From positions 1,142,174 to 1,206,173 of the forward strand of contig CAWBGI010000001.1 in NCBI GenBank assembly GCA_963788225.1: a stretch of 64,000 bases of DNA, read 5' to 3'. Shown here in pieces: positions 1 to 8,514 of this stretch (position 1 is the stretch's first letter; the number at the start of each line of letters is the position of its first letter). A program made the position numbers and the translations under genes. The notes under the pieces are model-generated. The model did not search any database, was not told where the DNA came from, and saw only the letters and a list, made by a program, of their open reading frames with translations. The DNA comes from Sulfotelmatobacter sp963788225 (GTDB taxonomy: Bacteria > Acidobacteriota > Terriglobia > Terriglobales > Acidobacteriaceae).

Positions 1-650
1 TCGGCGGGTATTTTAAAGATCCGGCGGGTACTGCCCAGAAAATCGGCTCGACCATGGCAGGCGCGGGCGAGAATTTCATTCTTACCAAAGACAACATGCC
101 GAAGCTGAAGGAACAGTTGGAGCAGAAAATCCATGAGCTGACCAGCTTCGAAAAACTCAAGAACCACATCGAGATGACGGTCACAAGCGAGGGCCTGCGC
201 ATCGAACTGATGGAATCGGTTTCTGGAACTTTGTTTGACAACGGCAGTCCCAAGTTAAACGCCGACGGCCGCGAGCTGTTGATCTCGCTGGCGCAGGAAA
301 TGGGGAAGCTGCCGAATAAGATTTCGATCGAAGGGCATACCGATTCGAAGCCTTATGCCACGACGGGAAACTACAGCAACTGGGAGCTATCCACCGATCG
401 CGCCAATTCTGCGCGGCGTTTGATGCAGGCCAACGGACTGGGAGCCGACCAGGTCAGCCAGGTGCGCGGATTCGCCGATCAGCGTCTGAGAAAGCTAGAG
501 GATCCGTTTGACCCTTCGAACCGGCGGATTTCGCTGATCGTGCAATACACGGTGAAGACCGACGACGACACGCCACCCCCTTCCGAGGGCAAGAAACCGG
601 ATGAGAGCGGCTCGGCACCGCCCGCTGAAACTTCTGGGAAGAAGGAATAA
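1..650 (+). CDS. motB: MotB flagellar stator protein, C-terminal part (5' end outside window)
   Basis: The frame is open to the window edge (codons from base 3), so the N-terminus with the TM anchor is missing. The visible part begins with a GGYFKDP-type segment seen in the MotB plug/linker region, followed by an OmpA-like peptidoglycan-binding domain: GHTDSKPY, then NWELSTDRANSARRLM, then a NRRISLIV strand. That order is the MotB signature. The last 35 residues are a Pro/Lys/Glu-rich tail. In the family, MotB anchors the proton-driven MotA/B stator to the cell wall. A non-flagellar OmpA protein is a less likely alternative because of the NWELS motif. The ATG at 54 is internal to the domain linker and is not the natural start. 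Confidence 0.88.
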   Translation, partial: GGYFKDPAGTAQKIGSTMAGAGENFILTKDNMPKLKEQLEQKIHELTSFEKLKNHIEMTVTSEGLRIELMESVSGTLFDNGSPKLNADGRELLISLAQEMGKLPNKISIEGHTDSKPYATTGNYSNWELSTDRANSARRLMQANGLGADQVSQVRGFADQRLRKLEDPFDPSNRRISLIVQYTVKTDDDTPPPSEGKKPDESGSAPPAETSGKKE

Positions 651-856
651 TTCCAGTGTCGGTTGCCATCTCTGTATAGTGTGCGGCTGTTCTCTGCGTT
701 AACATTTGATCGGCTTCGGCAAGAGCAGAGCCTATCATCGCGGAGTGAAGTGGAGAAGGGCCGCGGAGTGCGCGGAGGACCGGGCTGATTGCACGCTTGA
801 TGAAGAAAGCGTCGTCTTGAAACAACTTAACAATTGCTTCCCGCCCATCGCCGAAA

Positions 857-1147
857 TTCACCTGTATCATCCCGCATTCGATCGAGTATGAGTCGCGTAC
901 GCATCACTCGAATATGGATGTGTACGACCGCTTGCAGCCTGAGGATCTGAAGCAGGCGGCGGTGATTGTCGCCGGCTTCGTCTACGACGCGGCCATGCGC
1001 GACGAGATGCTGCCGCGCAAGCCGATTGAGAAGGCGCTGCCCAAGGAATGGGCGAAGAAAGACGAAAATGAACGGCGCAGTCACAACCTGGACATCGCGT
1101 CGCTTTTCTCGCTCCTCATGCAGAAAAAAGTGAGGAACAGCGGGTAG
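857..1147 (+). pseudogene. C-terminal remnant of an M28-family peptidase
   Basis: Reading from about 857 gives FTCIIPHSIEYESRTHHSN, then MDVYDRLQPEDLKQAA and a helix ending in RDEMLPRKP. I recognise this as the end of secreted M28 (aminopeptidase Y-like) metallopeptidases, where the HHSN.D.YD segment carries a late metal-ligand region. Nothing upstream in any frame resembles the rest of the peptidase (over 400 residues normally), so only the last 80 or so codons remain. The tail past 1080 overlaps the convergent membrane-protein gene. Most likely a deletion remnant. Confidence 0.6.
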
Positions 1148-1449
1148 CCGATGCCGACCGCGGTAATTGGCCAACCAGCTCTGTGCGTAACCACGCCGGT
1201 CAGGATGAATACGGGCACACCTATCCATGCCGAGGCTTGTGCAAGAACCGAAGTGTGCCGGGACCGCAGCAGCAGAGCGATCCCCGCCGCGAGCAGCAGA
1301 CCGCCGGCGAGAACGCCCAACACGCCGGCTATGAGTGGATAGCGCTCGCTTTGCAAAAATCCCAGATAGACCATTTCTTGCGCTCCCCCGGCAAATTCCA
1401 GAACACCAAAAACCATGGCGAATAAAGCGACAGGCATTCGACCGCGCAT
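1081..1449 (-). CDS. Small four-helix membrane protein of unknown function
   Basis: 122 residues, nearly all in four predicted membrane helices separated by short turns; no catalytic motif is visible. The start chosen is the ATG at 1449 because it lies 9 nt after an AAGGAG Shine-Dalgarno; the ATG at 1458 would touch that SD. It follows the padR/permease-prefix pair on the same strand with a 43-nt gap, so it may be the third gene of that transcript. Its 3' end overlaps the peptidase remnant on the other strand. Function unknown. Confidence 0.6.
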   Translation of the reverse strand: MRGRMPVALFAMVFGVLEFAGGAQEMVYLGFLQSERYPLIAGVLGVLAGGLLLAAGIALLLRSRHTSVLAQASAWIGVPVFILTGVVTHRAGWPITAVGIGYPLFLTFFCMRSEKSDAMSRL

Positions 1450-1492
1450 AGAAAACATCTCCTTGAGAGTAGTCAGGCCGCAATGTTCATTT

Positions 1493-2014
1493 TTATTTTT
1501 GCGGCGGAGCCATCGGCATCTCCGACAACCGGTGCACTCCAGAGCGGCGCAGGGCGAAGAGCACAGCCCATCCGATCGCCGCTGCCGCGTAGGCCGACAG
1601 GAAAATCACAGCCATCGCGGGAAAGAATGTGAAGTGCTCCGGATGGATTGGAGGGAGTTGTTGAGGATACGCGAGAGGCAGCGACTCCTCGATCGCGGTG
1701 GCCTTCTCGATGGTCAGAATTACTCCCGCCAGGATTATGGCCATCAGTATCGGAGTGGCTTTGGGGAAACGGAATTCAGAACGCATGGTGAACCTCCTTG
1801 GTGGGAACAGCGAGTGTGAGCCTTGCAAACGCTCTTGCAGTGCGCCGTGCAGCAGCCCCGTGAATTCGCGGAGAAGGAACGCTGCGCGCGACAAGAACTG
1901 CTGGCTCAACATTTCGGTATGAACTTCGTTGAACACGCCGGTCATTTCGTCGCCGTACTCGTGACGGTAGGTTGCGGGATACAGGTAGAGCAGGCCTCGG
2001 TATAGGAAGAGCAT
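1493..2014 (-). CDS. Permease-prefix-like membrane protein, partner of PadR
   Basis: 173 residues. The N-terminus (LYRGLLYLYPATYRHEYGDEM) is the prefix segment found at the start of many acidobacterial MacB-like ABC permeases, but no MacB/FtsX permease body follows; instead there are two TM helices (about residues 87-105 and 131-155) and a polar tail. The SD AAGGAG overlaps the padR stop codon, so translation is probably coupled to padR. In acidobacteria such genes sit downstream of PadR repressors. It could be a decayed permease or a free-standing prefix-domain protein. Confidence 0.7.
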   Translation of the reverse strand: MLFLYRGLLYLYPATYRHEYGDEMTGVFNEVHTEMLSQQFLSRAAFLLREFTGLLHGALQERLQGSHSLFPPRRFTMRSEFRFPKATPILMAIILAGVILTIEKATAIEESLPLAYPQQLPPIHPEHFTFFPAMAVIFLSAYAAAAIGWAVLFALRRSGVHRLSEMPMAPPQK

Positions 2015-2017
2015 CGG

Positions 2018-2341
2018 TTAAAGCTCCTTCCGCGCCACGCGCAGGTTGGCGACTCTGGCGAGGTGCTTGAGCCGGCTGGCTTCTAGTTGCAGGTTGCGAC
2101 GGCCGGCGGGAGTTAGGCGATAGGCCTGGCGGCCGCGGGAGCTGTCTTCTTCTTCGAAGCGCTGGATCCAGCCATCTTCCAGCAGACGCCGCAACGCTCC
2201 GTAGAGCGTGCCGGTGCTCAGCGTGACGCGGCCATCGCTCATCTCCTCGACATCTTTCAGAATGGAATAGCCGTGTCGAGGCTGCTCGGCGAGGCTTAGC
2301 AGGATCAGAAGTACGGGTTCGGTTAGGGGCGCGACTTGCAT
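2018..2341 (-). CDS. PadR-family transcriptional repressor
   Basis: 107 residues, the usual length for short PadR proteins. The winged helix is clear: LTEPVLLILLSLAEQPRHGY at the N-terminus, then the recognition region LSTGTLYGALRRLLEDGWI and the wing GRQAYRLTPAGRRNL. PadR proteins repress their own operon and often sense small toxic molecules. The gene is the first of a minus-strand set with the permease-prefix gene 3 nt downstream. A 36-nt palindrome lies exactly at its start codon (2340-2375) and suggests autoregulation. Confidence 0.9.
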   Translation of the reverse strand: MQVAPLTEPVLLILLSLAEQPRHGYSILKDVEEMSDGRVTLSTGTLYGALRRLLEDGWIQRFEEEDSSRGRQAYRLTPAGRRNLQLEASRLKHLARVANLRVARKEL

Positions 2342-2375
2342 ATGGCCTCTGGCGACATGTCGTCTGACGCCATAT
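2340..2375. promoter_or_regulatory. Palindromic operator candidate at padR start
   Basis: A 36-nt imperfect palindrome with a perfect GACATGTC centre and outer arms ATATGGC / GCCATAT; 11 of 14 positions on each side of the 8-nt centre pair. It overlaps the padR start codon (2339-2341). PadR dimers bind inverted repeats with ATGT/ACAT cores, and ATGT and ACAT are both present at the centre. A repressor bound here would block padR expression; the divergent gene at 2455 lies 80 nt away. Confidence 0.55.
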
Positions 2376-2454
2376 TGAGGGATTGGGAGCTTTCAGTCAA
2401 GGAAAAAGTGAGGAATTCTGCCTCCGACAAGCCGAATGATATAGTCGAGTCGGC

Positions 2455-2670
2455 ATGATCCGAGTCATCAAGATCGGCTTTTGGACGATGCTTGGTGGAA
2501 TACTCGGCATCATCATGGTCGTGACTCAGGGGGTTGGCCCCTGCGGCCCTAGTTCGGCGGTGGGGGCTCTCCTGTTACTGGGCGGAATAGTTACAGCCGT
2601 TTTTGGCTTCCTATTGGTGGTCAGCGCGTTTGCTTGGAACGCCGTCCGACAGCCCAGAACCAAAGTTTAG
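2455..2670 (+). CDS. Small two-TM membrane protein
   Basis: 71 residues with two hydrophobic helices (about 7-24 and 36-60) joined by a Gly/Pro/Cys turn (GVGPCGPSSAVG). No family recognised. It is transcribed divergently from padR and its stop overlaps the convergent 2-hydroxy-acid oxidase stop by 4 nt. There is no strong SD in front of the ATG, so it is less certain than its neighbours. Confidence 0.5.
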   Translation: MIRVIKIGFWTMLGGILGIIMVVTQGVGPCGPSSAVGALLLLGGIVTAVFGFLLVVSAFAWNAVRQPRTKV

Positions 2671-3857
2671 TTCGCTTCCCAGCTCTTGGGCACATTCACA
2701 TACGAACGATCGAGCGCCGCGACTGACGGGCATCCGAGCAACCGCAGAGTGCGTTCGACGTCCGTCCGAAGAATCTGGATCGCGCGGTCTACGCCCGCTT
2801 CACCCGCGGCGGCCAGGCCGTAGGCGTAGGCGCGTCCGCAGAGCACGGCTTTCGCTCCCAGGCAGAGGGCTTTTACGATGTCGGAACCGCGGCGAATGCC
2901 TCCATCCATGTAGACCTCGATGCGGCCTTGCACGGCTTCGACGACTTCGGGCAACGCGCGCAACGAGGCGGGAAGGCCGTCGAGCTGGCGTCCGCCATGG
3001 TTCGAAACCGAAATCGCTGCGACTCCTTCGTCGACGGCGCGGCGCGCATCGTCGGCTGTCAGCACGCCTTTGATGACGATTGGACCTTTCCAGATTTTCC
3101 TGATCCAGACCAGGTCGGCCCAGGTCGGCGTGGATTCCGCCAACGCGGCATTGATGTCGACCAGGGGCATCTGTCCTTTGCCCGGGATGATCACGTTCGG
3201 AAGTCCGGGCAGGCCGCCGTCACGCAGGTAGTCGATAAGCCAGCCGGGGCGCGAGAGAATTTGCGGAACGTACGGAATTTTTTCCAGCACGCTGCCGCTG
3301 ATGAGTTCCTTCATGCCGTTGCGGTAGTCGCGCTCGCGGATTCCCGACACCGGAGTATCAATGGTCACGACCAGAGCGGAGAATCCAGCCACGCGCGCTC
3401 TTTCGATCACGCCCTCGGCAGCACCGCGTCCGCCCATCAGGTAGAGCTGATAGAAAACGGGTCCTGTCGAACCGGCCTTTACATCCTCGAGCTTGTGTCC
3501 GGAAATCGTGGAGAGAATGTATCCAGTGCCGGCCCTGCCTGCCGCGCGGGCAGCGGCCACTTCGCCTCCGGGATGCATCAGCCGGCTGTAGCCAACCGGG
3601 GCTAGCAGGAACGGAAGAGAAAGTTTGTGACCAAGCACTGTCGTGCACAGGCTGCAGTCGGCGATCGCAACCGCATGCCGTGGGCGGAAGGTAACATCGT
3701 TAAATATCCGGCAATTCTCGCGGAGAGTGACTTCGCCCTCAGCGCCGCCATCGAGGTAATCGAAAACCGATTTCGGAATTCGTTCGCGAGCGATAGGCCG
3801 GAAGTCTTCGATGCAAACCACACGGGGCGATGCTACGGAGCGGGCAGCTCTTGTCAT
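2667..3857 (-). CDS. FMN-dependent alpha-hydroxy-acid dehydrogenase/oxidase
   Basis: 396 residues, full length for the lactate dehydrogenase (LldD) / glycolate oxidase / lactate 2-monooxygenase family. Visible landmarks are the N-terminal PKSVFDYLDGGAEGEVTLREN, the FMN-contacting LAPVGYSRLMHPGGEVAAAR, the core WIRKIWKGPIVIKGVLTADD, the catalytic His/Arg in SVSNHGGRQLDG, and DGGIRRGSDIVKALCLGA for the FMN phosphate. It should oxidise a 2-hydroxy acid such as L-lactate to the 2-oxo acid; the exact substrate cannot be read. The ATG at 3857 is preferred because CTGGAG stands 5 nt upstream; a GTG at 3863 would touch it. Confidence 0.88.
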   Translation of the reverse strand: MTRAARSVASPRVVCIEDFRPIARERIPKSVFDYLDGGAEGEVTLRENCRIFNDVTFRPRHAVAIADCSLCTTVLGHKLSLPFLLAPVGYSRLMHPGGEVAAARAAGRAGTGYILSTISGHKLEDVKAGSTGPVFYQLYLMGGRGAAEGVIERARVAGFSALVVTIDTPVSGIRERDYRNGMKELISGSVLEKIPYVPQILSRPGWLIDYLRDGGLPGLPNVIIPGKGQMPLVDINAALAESTPTWADLVWIRKIWKGPIVIKGVLTADDARRAVDEGVAAISVSNHGGRQLDGLPASLRALPEVVEAVQGRIEVYMDGGIRRGSDIVKALCLGAKAVLCGRAYAYGLAAAGEAGVDRAIQILRTDVERTLRLLGCPSVAALDRSYVNVPKSWEAN

Positions 3858-4022
3858 CTGCACTCCAGTTATTCACAACTTTGAAGCAGCCCGTTATGGT
3901 ACCACTGTGCGCCACCGCACGGGGATAGAAATCTGATGGTCCTCAGATTGACTCGATGCCGGTGTGACGAGCCTTTAGCTGCAGCAGAAACAATGTCTGT
4001 TTCGCCGCCGACAGCCCACGGA

Positions 4023-5375
4023 CTATTTTCCTGCCATCAGTTTTTCCACCTCGTCTGCCGCTGAGGGCAGCGCCCCGCTCAGCTTGATCAGCTTGCCGTC
4101 CGGTTCTACGTAGTAATCATCTTCAATGCGCACGCCGAGATTCTCCTCAGGAATGTAAATTCCCGGCTCGATGGTGAACACCTGGCCGGGTCCGAGCGGA
4201 GCGTTGAAGTCAGTCGAGTCGTGAACATTCAGCCCTACGGGATGGCCCAGGCCATGGATGAAATATTTTCCCAGCGGCTCGCCGTGCAGATCTTTGCCAT
4301 GAGTGTTGATGTAGTCGAAAGCGACTTTGTAGATCGAGTTGGGATCGTCGCGCTTCATGGTCGACTTGCCCGAAACAAAAGCCGCGGCCGCGGCGGTTTG
4401 CGCGCCCAGAACAATGTCATAAATCTCGCGCTGGCGCGCGGTGAAGTGGCCGTTGACGGGAAGCGTGCGCGTGATGTCAGAAGCGTACATGGAATATTCG
4501 CCGGCGGCATCGATTACCACCACGTCGCCGGACTTCATCACATTGTCGTCATCCGAATAATGCAGCACGGTTGAGTTGTAGCCCGAACCCACGATGGGCG
4601 CGTAGGCCACGCGCTCGCAGCCGCGCTTGCCCCACTCGTATTGCATCAGCGCGGAAATCTCGCGCTCGTTCACGCCCGGCTTCACGGCCTTGAATGCGGC
4701 AAAGTGCGCGGCCACCGAGGCGTCCACTGCTTTGCGAATGAGCGCAACTTCTCCCGCATCTTTGGTGGTGCGCAGCGAAGAGATCATCGGCCTCGCGTCT
4801 TGCAGGGATACGAACCCGAGCACCCACTTCATGAACTGCAGCGGCTCGGCGGAAGTGGAAGGCTGGAACTGAGTGGCGACATCGGTGTAGACCACGGGAC
4901 GGCCGCCGACATATTTCCGAACTTCGTCGGGAAGCTGTCCCATGCTTTCTACGTGATCGAATCCGGTGATCTTCGGCGCCTCCGGATTCTCGGGGCCAAG
5001 CTTCGGGCCCGTGACTTTCTCCTGGAAGGAATTGCGCGGAGGCAGAAAAAGAATTTCGGTATAGGCGCGCGCGGGCGTGTCGCCTTTGGCCTCAGTGACC
5101 GAGGCAATCAGCAACGCGCTGCCCGGTTCGGCCAGGCCAGAGAGATAGTAAAAATTATCGTCCTGGCGGAAGCCGTAAACGTCGACCGGGTTCTCGGTGC
5201 CCGCGAACAGCACCACCACGCCACTTACCTTCCTGGCCAGAGCTTCGCGGCGCGCGTGATAGTCGGAGTTAGGCTGGCGATCTAAAGCGAAACTCGACTC
5301 AACTGCGAGTAGGAAGCCGGCAACTATAATCGCCCGGAAAGAAGCAGACTGCAATCTTCGCATTGTGGAATCCAT
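4023..5375 (-). CDS. Secreted Xaa-Pro aminopeptidase (M24B)
   Basis: About 450 residues with a signal peptide (RAIIVAGFLLAVESSFALD), an N-terminal aminopeptidase-P domain (to about residue 180) and a C-terminal pita-bread domain. The dinuclear metal ligands are visible in order: Asp in VVIDAAGEYSMYASDITRT (two Asp), His in HGLGHPVGLNVHD, Glu in FTIEPGIYI and Glu in GVRIEDDYYV. It should cleave N-terminal residues preceding proline, in the periplasm. Starts at 5375 or 5363 both leave a good signal peptide. The gene precedes the sugar-binding lipoprotein on the same strand by about 60 nt in genome order, but is transcribed after it. Confidence 0.88.
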   Translation of the reverse strand: MDSTMRRLQSASFRAIIVAGFLLAVESSFALDRQPNSDYHARREALARKVSGVVVLFAGTENPVDVYGFRQDDNFYYLSGLAEPGSALLIASVTEAKGDTPARAYTEILFLPPRNSFQEKVTGPKLGPENPEAPKITGFDHVESMGQLPDEVRKYVGGRPVVYTDVATQFQPSTSAEPLQFMKWVLGFVSLQDARPMISSLRTTKDAGEVALIRKAVDASVAAHFAAFKAVKPGVNEREISALMQYEWGKRGCERVAYAPIVGSGYNSTVLHYSDDDNVMKSGDVVVIDAAGEYSMYASDITRTLPVNGHFTARQREIYDIVLGAQTAAAAAFVSGKSTMKRDDPNSIYKVAFDYINTHGKDLHGEPLGKYFIHGLGHPVGLNVHDSTDFNAPLGPGQVFTIEPGIYIPEENLGVRIEDDYYVEPDGKLIKLSGALPSAADEVEKLMAGK

Positions 5376-5438
5376 CCGTTTCGTTTGACGTGCGCCCGCG
5401 CCTGCCGTCATCGGGCGGCGTTAGATTTTCGATTTAGA

Positions 5439-6428
5439 CTATTTCTGCGCGCCCGTGGCGCTCTGCTTTGCCTGCAGGAACGAATCGACGTTGCTCTTGT
5501 CGATCAGGGCAGAACCAGTATCTACGAAGTATGGAATCGGAGCAAAACTGTCCTTCGACCAGTCTGTCTCCAGGGAAGACGGCTTGTGATGGTGCAGATT
5601 GTCGAGCATCTGCATGCCCACGAAGGCCATGGTGTAGGGCTTCTGCGAGATGGTCGCTGCAATGCCGCCCTTCTTGATCCAGTCCAGCGTCTCGGGATCG
5701 GTGTCCATGGCCATCACAACTTTGCCGGTGATGTGGTAGCTGTTGAGAACGCCAGCGACTTCCTTGCCCGATTGCGCCTCCAGGCAGACGAAGGCATCGA
5801 CCTGATCTTTCTCTTTGCCGAGGATTTGAGTAGTGGTATCGAAGGCGATGCGCGGGTCGCCCTGAATATCGACTACGCGCGTGATCTTGATGCCGGCATG
5901 CTCGAGCGTATCCCGGTAACCGCGCAGACGGTCCTGCATGTTGTGCTGATCGGGCATAGTGAAGACCACGACGTTGCCCTTGCCCTTCAGTTCCTGTGCC
6001 AGACGCATGCCGCCACTCACGCCTGCCGCATAGTTGTTGGTGCCGATGAAGAACAGACGCTTGCTGCCGGGAGCGTCGGAATCCATGGTGATCACGGGAA
6101 TTCCGGCGGCGATCGCCTTGTCGATGCTGTCTTTGAGCAAAGCGGGATCGGTCACCGCGAGCAGAATGCCGGTGGCTTTCTTCTGGATTGCCTGGTCGAG
6201 CGCATCGCGTTCCGCTTTAGGATCGTAGCTGATGGGGCCGACGAAATCAGCGCGCACCTTCAAGACTTGCGCCGCCTTCGTGAAACCCACGCCAGCAGCC
6301 TGCCAGTAGGGCACCTGGAGGTTAGCCGCCACGAATACGTAGTATTCATCGGAATCGTGGGCGCCACAACTGAGCAGGGTAGTGATCAGAAATGCGAGAA
6401 CGAAGAGAGAAAGCAGTTTGCGGAGCAT
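5439..6428 (-). CDS. Periplasmic sugar-binding lipoprotein (RbsB/LacI-like fold)
   Basis: 329 residues. It opens with a lipoprotein signal whose lipobox LLSC gives Cys21. The rest is a type-I periplasmic binding protein: YYVFVAANLQVPYWQAAGVG, DPALLKDSIDKAIAAGIPVI, TMDSDAPGSKRLFFIGTNN and AMDTDPETLDWIKKGGIAATI. Such proteins bind ribose-like sugars for ABC import or act as sensors. No ABC ATPase or permease gene lies nearby, so the cognate transporter must be elsewhere or the protein has a sensing role. SD AAGGAG is 7 nt before the ATG. Confidence 0.87.
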   Translation of the reverse strand: MLRKLLSLFVLAFLITTLLSCGAHDSDEYYVFVAANLQVPYWQAAGVGFTKAAQVLKVRADFVGPISYDPKAERDALDQAIQKKATGILLAVTDPALLKDSIDKAIAAGIPVITMDSDAPGSKRLFFIGTNNYAAGVSGGMRLAQELKGKGNVVVFTMPDQHNMQDRLRGYRDTLEHAGIKITRVVDIQGDPRIAFDTTTQILGKEKDQVDAFVCLEAQSGKEVAGVLNSYHITGKVVMAMDTDPETLDWIKKGGIAATISQKPYTMAFVGMQMLDNLHHHKPSSLETDWSKDSFAPIPYFVDTGSALIDKSNVDSFLQAKQSATGAQK

Positions 6429-6560
6429 CGGAAACTCCTTCGGGCCGCCGACTTGCTTACGCGAAGTTCAACCGGCGTGCCGGTCCCGACGAGAAACTCT
6501 TGGCGACTGGATTGTAATCGAGCAGGCCAGCGAAAGAAAAGCAGCGGCAGCGCTACGATC

Positions 6561-8192
6561 TCATACTCCTACTGGGAACGGCTTGGTGTGGGTCTCCGCA
6601 CTAAGCTCAACCCCGGCAAAACGGCCTTGCAGCAGAGACATCAATCCCGTGTACCAGTAGCCCACCACGAACAGCAGGAGGAATGGAACCGTAACGTAGT
6701 TCTCGTTCTCAACCGCATAGACGACAGTGAGCGCAAAGTAGGCACCGATCACCAGTTCGAGCCACGGCACCCATCCCAGGCGCTTGCGGTATTTGGTGGC
6801 GCCAACTTTGTCTTGCTTCGAAACCACGTGATATTTGGGGGTGCGCGCGAATGCGCTCTCCTTACCGATAAGCGCTTCGATCACGGCTTTGGTGTTGGTG
6901 ATGGTCAATCCAATGCCGAGCGCCATGAGAACCGGCAGATACAGCAACGCCCGCGGCCAGCTCTTGGGAAACAGTTCGCGTTGCGAAACCAGGTAGAAGC
7001 TCGAAATCGAAAACGTGGACGCCATAAATAACGGCAGATCGATGAAGAGCATCTGAAACCATCCCTGATAAAAGCGGATGATCATGGCGGGCAACATCAG
7101 CACCGAAAGCACGATCATCAGTGGATAGCTGATGTTTGCGGTGAGGTGATACCAGGCTTCAATCTTGGTGTGAAAAGGGGCATCGCTGCGCAGCACGCGC
7201 GGCAGAATTTTCTTTCCTGTCTGGATCAATCCCTTGGCCCAGCGCGCCTGCTGGGTTTTGAACGCGGTCATCTCCACGGGCAATTCGGCGGGACACTCGA
7301 CATCCTGCAGATAGATAAACTTCCATCCCTTGAGCTGCGCGCGGTAGGAGAGATCTGTGTCTTCAGTAAGTGTGTCGTGCTGCCAGCCGCCGGCTTCGTC
7401 GATGGCCGAGCGCCGCCACACTCCAGCCGTGCCATTGAAGTTGAAGAAGACACCGCTGCGGGCGCGCCCGGAGTGCTCGAGCACGAAATGGCCGTCGAGC
7501 AGAATCGCTTCCACCTGCGTCAAGAAAGAATAATTGCGGTTGATGTGGGTCCAGCGCGTTTGCACCATGCCGATCTTCGGATCGGTGAAGTGATGAATGG
7601 TGCGCATTAGGAAATCTTCCGAGGGAGTGAAGTCGGCGTCAAAAATAGCGACGAACTCACCTTTCGCGGTCTTCAGACCCTCGGCCAGAGCGCCAGCCTT
7701 AAAACCTTCGCGGTTGGTGCGGTGATGATAGGTAATAGGATTTCCCAGGGCAGCATAGCGCTCCACGAGACCGCGCGCGACCTCAACGGTTTCATCGGTA
7801 GAATCGTCGAGCACCTGAATATCGAGCTGCTCCCGCGGATACTTCAGCTTGCAGATCGACTCCAGCAGCCGCTCAACTACATACTGCTCGTTGAAAATAG
7901 GCAGTTGCACGGTAAGGCGCGGCAAGTCCTCGAAGTACGCAGCGGGCTCGGTGGTCCGGTTTTTCTTGTGCTTGTAGTACAGGTAAACCAGAATGTAGCG
8001 GTGCATTCCGTATCCGGCCAGCAGGATCAGCACAATGAAATAAGGGATCAGCAGCGCGCGATCAAACGCGTCGGTGTGGTAGAGACCCTGAAAAGTCTTA
8101 TCCAAGAGATGCTGGCGGAGGTAGGGCCCAATGCCCTTGGGGGAAGCCCACACGGCCAGCAGCGAAGACAAGATGAGATCAGAGCGGAGCAA
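6561..8192 (-). CDS. Processive family-2 glycosyltransferase (cellulose-synthase/glucomannan-synthase-like)
   Basis: 543 residues. An N-terminal TM helix (about 45-65) is followed by a cytosolic GT-A domain starting LTVQLPIFNEQYVVERLLES, then DDSTDET, FDADFTPSEDFL, TEDTDLSYR and QQARWAKG. These are the D, DxD, ED and QxxRW motifs of processive beta-glycosyltransferases. Four further C-terminal TM helices would form the export channel. Sugar donor and polymer cannot be determined; no BcsB or similar partner is adjacent. The start appears to be TTG at 8192 with a weak SD. Confidence 0.85.
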   Translation of the reverse strand: MLRSDLILSSLLAVWASPKGIGPYLRQHLLDKTFQGLYHTDAFDRALLIPYFIVLILLAGYGMHRYILVYLYYKHKKNRTTEPAAYFEDLPRLTVQLPIFNEQYVVERLLESICKLKYPREQLDIQVLDDSTDETVEVARGLVERYAALGNPITYHHRTNREGFKAGALAEGLKTAKGEFVAIFDADFTPSEDFLMRTIHHFTDPKIGMVQTRWTHINRNYSFLTQVEAILLDGHFVLEHSGRARSGVFFNFNGTAGVWRRSAIDEAGGWQHDTLTEDTDLSYRAQLKGWKFIYLQDVECPAELPVEMTAFKTQQARWAKGLIQTGKKILPRVLRSDAPFHTKIEAWYHLTANISYPLMIVLSVLMLPAMIIRFYQGWFQMLFIDLPLFMASTFSISSFYLVSQRELFPKSWPRALLYLPVLMALGIGLTITNTKAVIEALIGKESAFARTPKYHVVSKQDKVGATKYRKRLGWVPWLELVIGAYFALTVVYAVENENYVTVPFLLLFVVGYWYTGLMSLLQGRFAGVELSAETHTKPFPVGV

Positions 8193-8259
8193 GGGGTCCG
8201 GTCGAAACCTTTATTCTACCGGATTCGTGGGGACTAGACTCAGATTACGAGGACCGGGT

Positions 8260-8384
8260 AGTGGTGCAGTTTGACCTGGACGGCAGTGTGGGCACGGGAG
8301 ATCCCTCGTCCCGCTGGTGAAAACGCGGGCCTTCGGGATGACCCCGGAAAAGAGGGAGGCCCGGGATTTTCAAGCTGCACCACT
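8260..8384. repeat. 125-nt inverted-repeat element
   Basis: The gap 8193-8514 contains an element whose ends are inverted copies: AGTGGTGCAGTTTGA at the left and TCAAGCTGCACCACT at the right (13 of 15 pairs). The interior has GGGAGATCCCTCGTCCCGC and a CGGGCCTTCGGGATG segment that can also pair. It has no coding capacity and resembles a MITE or REPIN-like hairpin. The rest of the gap shows nothing else. Confidence 0.6.
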
Positions 8385-8514
8385 GCTGAGGACTGCAACC
8401 GCTAGGTTACCGGTGCGTCCGCAGAGCGCTGTGCCGTTGCTCTTCTATACAATCGACTTGAACGATACGACGAATTGTGAAAAGGTTGCTGTCGCGACAG
8501 GAGGTCGCAGAAGC

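Noticed and set aside
5385..7031. 548-codon plus-strand open frame
   Set aside because: It runs antisense to the sugar-binding lipoprotein and glycosyltransferase genes, both with clear motifs; composition is typical of an antisense shadow in GC-rich DNA.
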